A DNA stretch of 7,964 nt, taken from the NCBI GenBank assembly GCA_018882645.1, contig VERM01000061.1, forward strand, positions 1 to 7,964, given 5' to 3'. The DNA comes from Ferruginibacter sp. (lineage in GTDB: Bacteria > Bacteroidota > Bacteroidia > Chitinophagales > Chitinophagaceae). Under the pieces are notes generated by a model. It worked only from the letters and a program-made list of their open reading frames with translations. It made no database searches and was not told the DNA's origin. Positions 7,863-7,964 of this stretch are shown here, piece by piece. The position numbers were made by a program, and so were the translations under genes. Position 1 is the stretch's first letter, and every line of letters starts with the position of its first letter.

Positions 7863-7901
7863 TTATAAATATATGGATATGCCATATCAACATATTTATA
7901 A
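7863..7901. repeat. 39-base near-perfect palindrome between dnaE and the next gene
   Basis: The outer arms TTATAAATAT (7863-7872) and ATATTTATAA (7892-7901) pair perfectly, and the inner GGATATGCC-type core (7876-7888) forms a second five-pair stem. Counting from the centre at 7882, 17 of 19 symmetric pairs match; the mismatches are 7873/7891 and 7875/7889. In RNA it would be a long AT-rich hairpin with a GCC loop. It may be a weak dnaE terminator or, since it lies where the -33 region of the following promoter should be, an operator. Confidence 0.55.
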
Positions 7902-7910
7902 AGTTGGATT

Positions 7911-7918
7911 TAAATTTG
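7911..7918 (+). promoter_or_regulatory. Bacteroidota -7 promoter box for the gene after dnaE
   Basis: TAAATTTG is a full match to TAnnTTTG. Transcription would start near 7925, leaving a leader of about 35 bases before the ATG at 7959. The expected -33 TTTG is missing; its place is taken by the right arm of the 39-base palindrome. The sequence is AT-rich, so a chance match is possible. Confidence 0.5.
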
Positions 7919-7958
7919 CCTATTCATTTTTATCAATAAACAAATAAATTTAAAACTT

Positions 7959-7964
7959 ATGGCA
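7959..7964 (+). CDS. Possible start of the next gene (Met-Ala...), cut by the window edge
   Basis: The window's last six bases are 'atggca', an ATG with an Ala codon preceded by an A-rich stretch (AAATAAATTTAAAACTT) of the kind that serves as a translation start in Bacteroidota, and by a -7 box about 40 bases upstream. In many Bacteroidota dnaE is followed by thioredoxin (trxA), whose product often begins Met-Ala. That identity is only inference from gene order; six bases cannot show it. Confidence 0.35.

Noticed and set aside
1..7964. A novel multi-gene system (defence, toxin-antitoxin, biosynthetic cluster or mobile element)
   Set aside because: All four substantial genes belong to known families with housekeeping or envelope roles. 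There are no direct terminal repeats, transposase, integrase, CRISPR-like repeats or paired small genes.

Overview
The window looks like an ordinary chromosomal segment of a Bacteroidota bacterium, probably from the Chitinophagales, Saprospiria or Sphingobacteriales side of the phylum. Three things suggest this: a secreted protein ending in a type IX secretion (T9SS) type A sorting domain, Bacteroidota-type -7 promoter boxes (TAnnTTTG) in the intergenic regions, and an AT-rich, A-rich leader style without clear Shine-Dalgarno sequences. No tRNA, rRNA, CRISPR array, insertion sequence or phage gene is visible.

Layout: (1) bases 1-1547, plus strand, the 3' part of a cell-surface or secreted protein whose start lies before the window; (2) 1578-3278, plus strand, a secreted short-form M1 zinc metallopeptidase, 30 bases behind gene 1 and possibly in the same transcript; (3) 3299-3994, minus strand, an exported NlpC/P60 cell-wall peptidase that converges on the M1 gene with a 20-base gap; (4) a 234-base divergent intergenic region holding a good -7 box for the NlpC/P60 gene and only a weak candidate for dnaE; (5) 4229-7846, plus strand, complete dnaE, the replicative DNA polymerase III alpha subunit; (6) a 114-base intergenic tail with two inverted repeats and a perfect -7 box, ending with the first four bases (ATGG with the adjacent CA: 'atggca' at 7959-7964) of what is probably the next gene.

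The first three genes act at or beyond the cell envelope (surface protein, peptide trimming, peptidoglycan cleavage), while dnaE is cytoplasmic housekeeping. I see no evidence that the four genes form one functional system. The most useful observations are that the DnaE PHP domain keeps the full set of nine metal-binding residues, which predicts a built-in proofreading exonuclease, and that a 39-base near-perfect palindrome sits between dnaE and the promoter of the following gene. I found no convincing candidate for a previously undescribed system.
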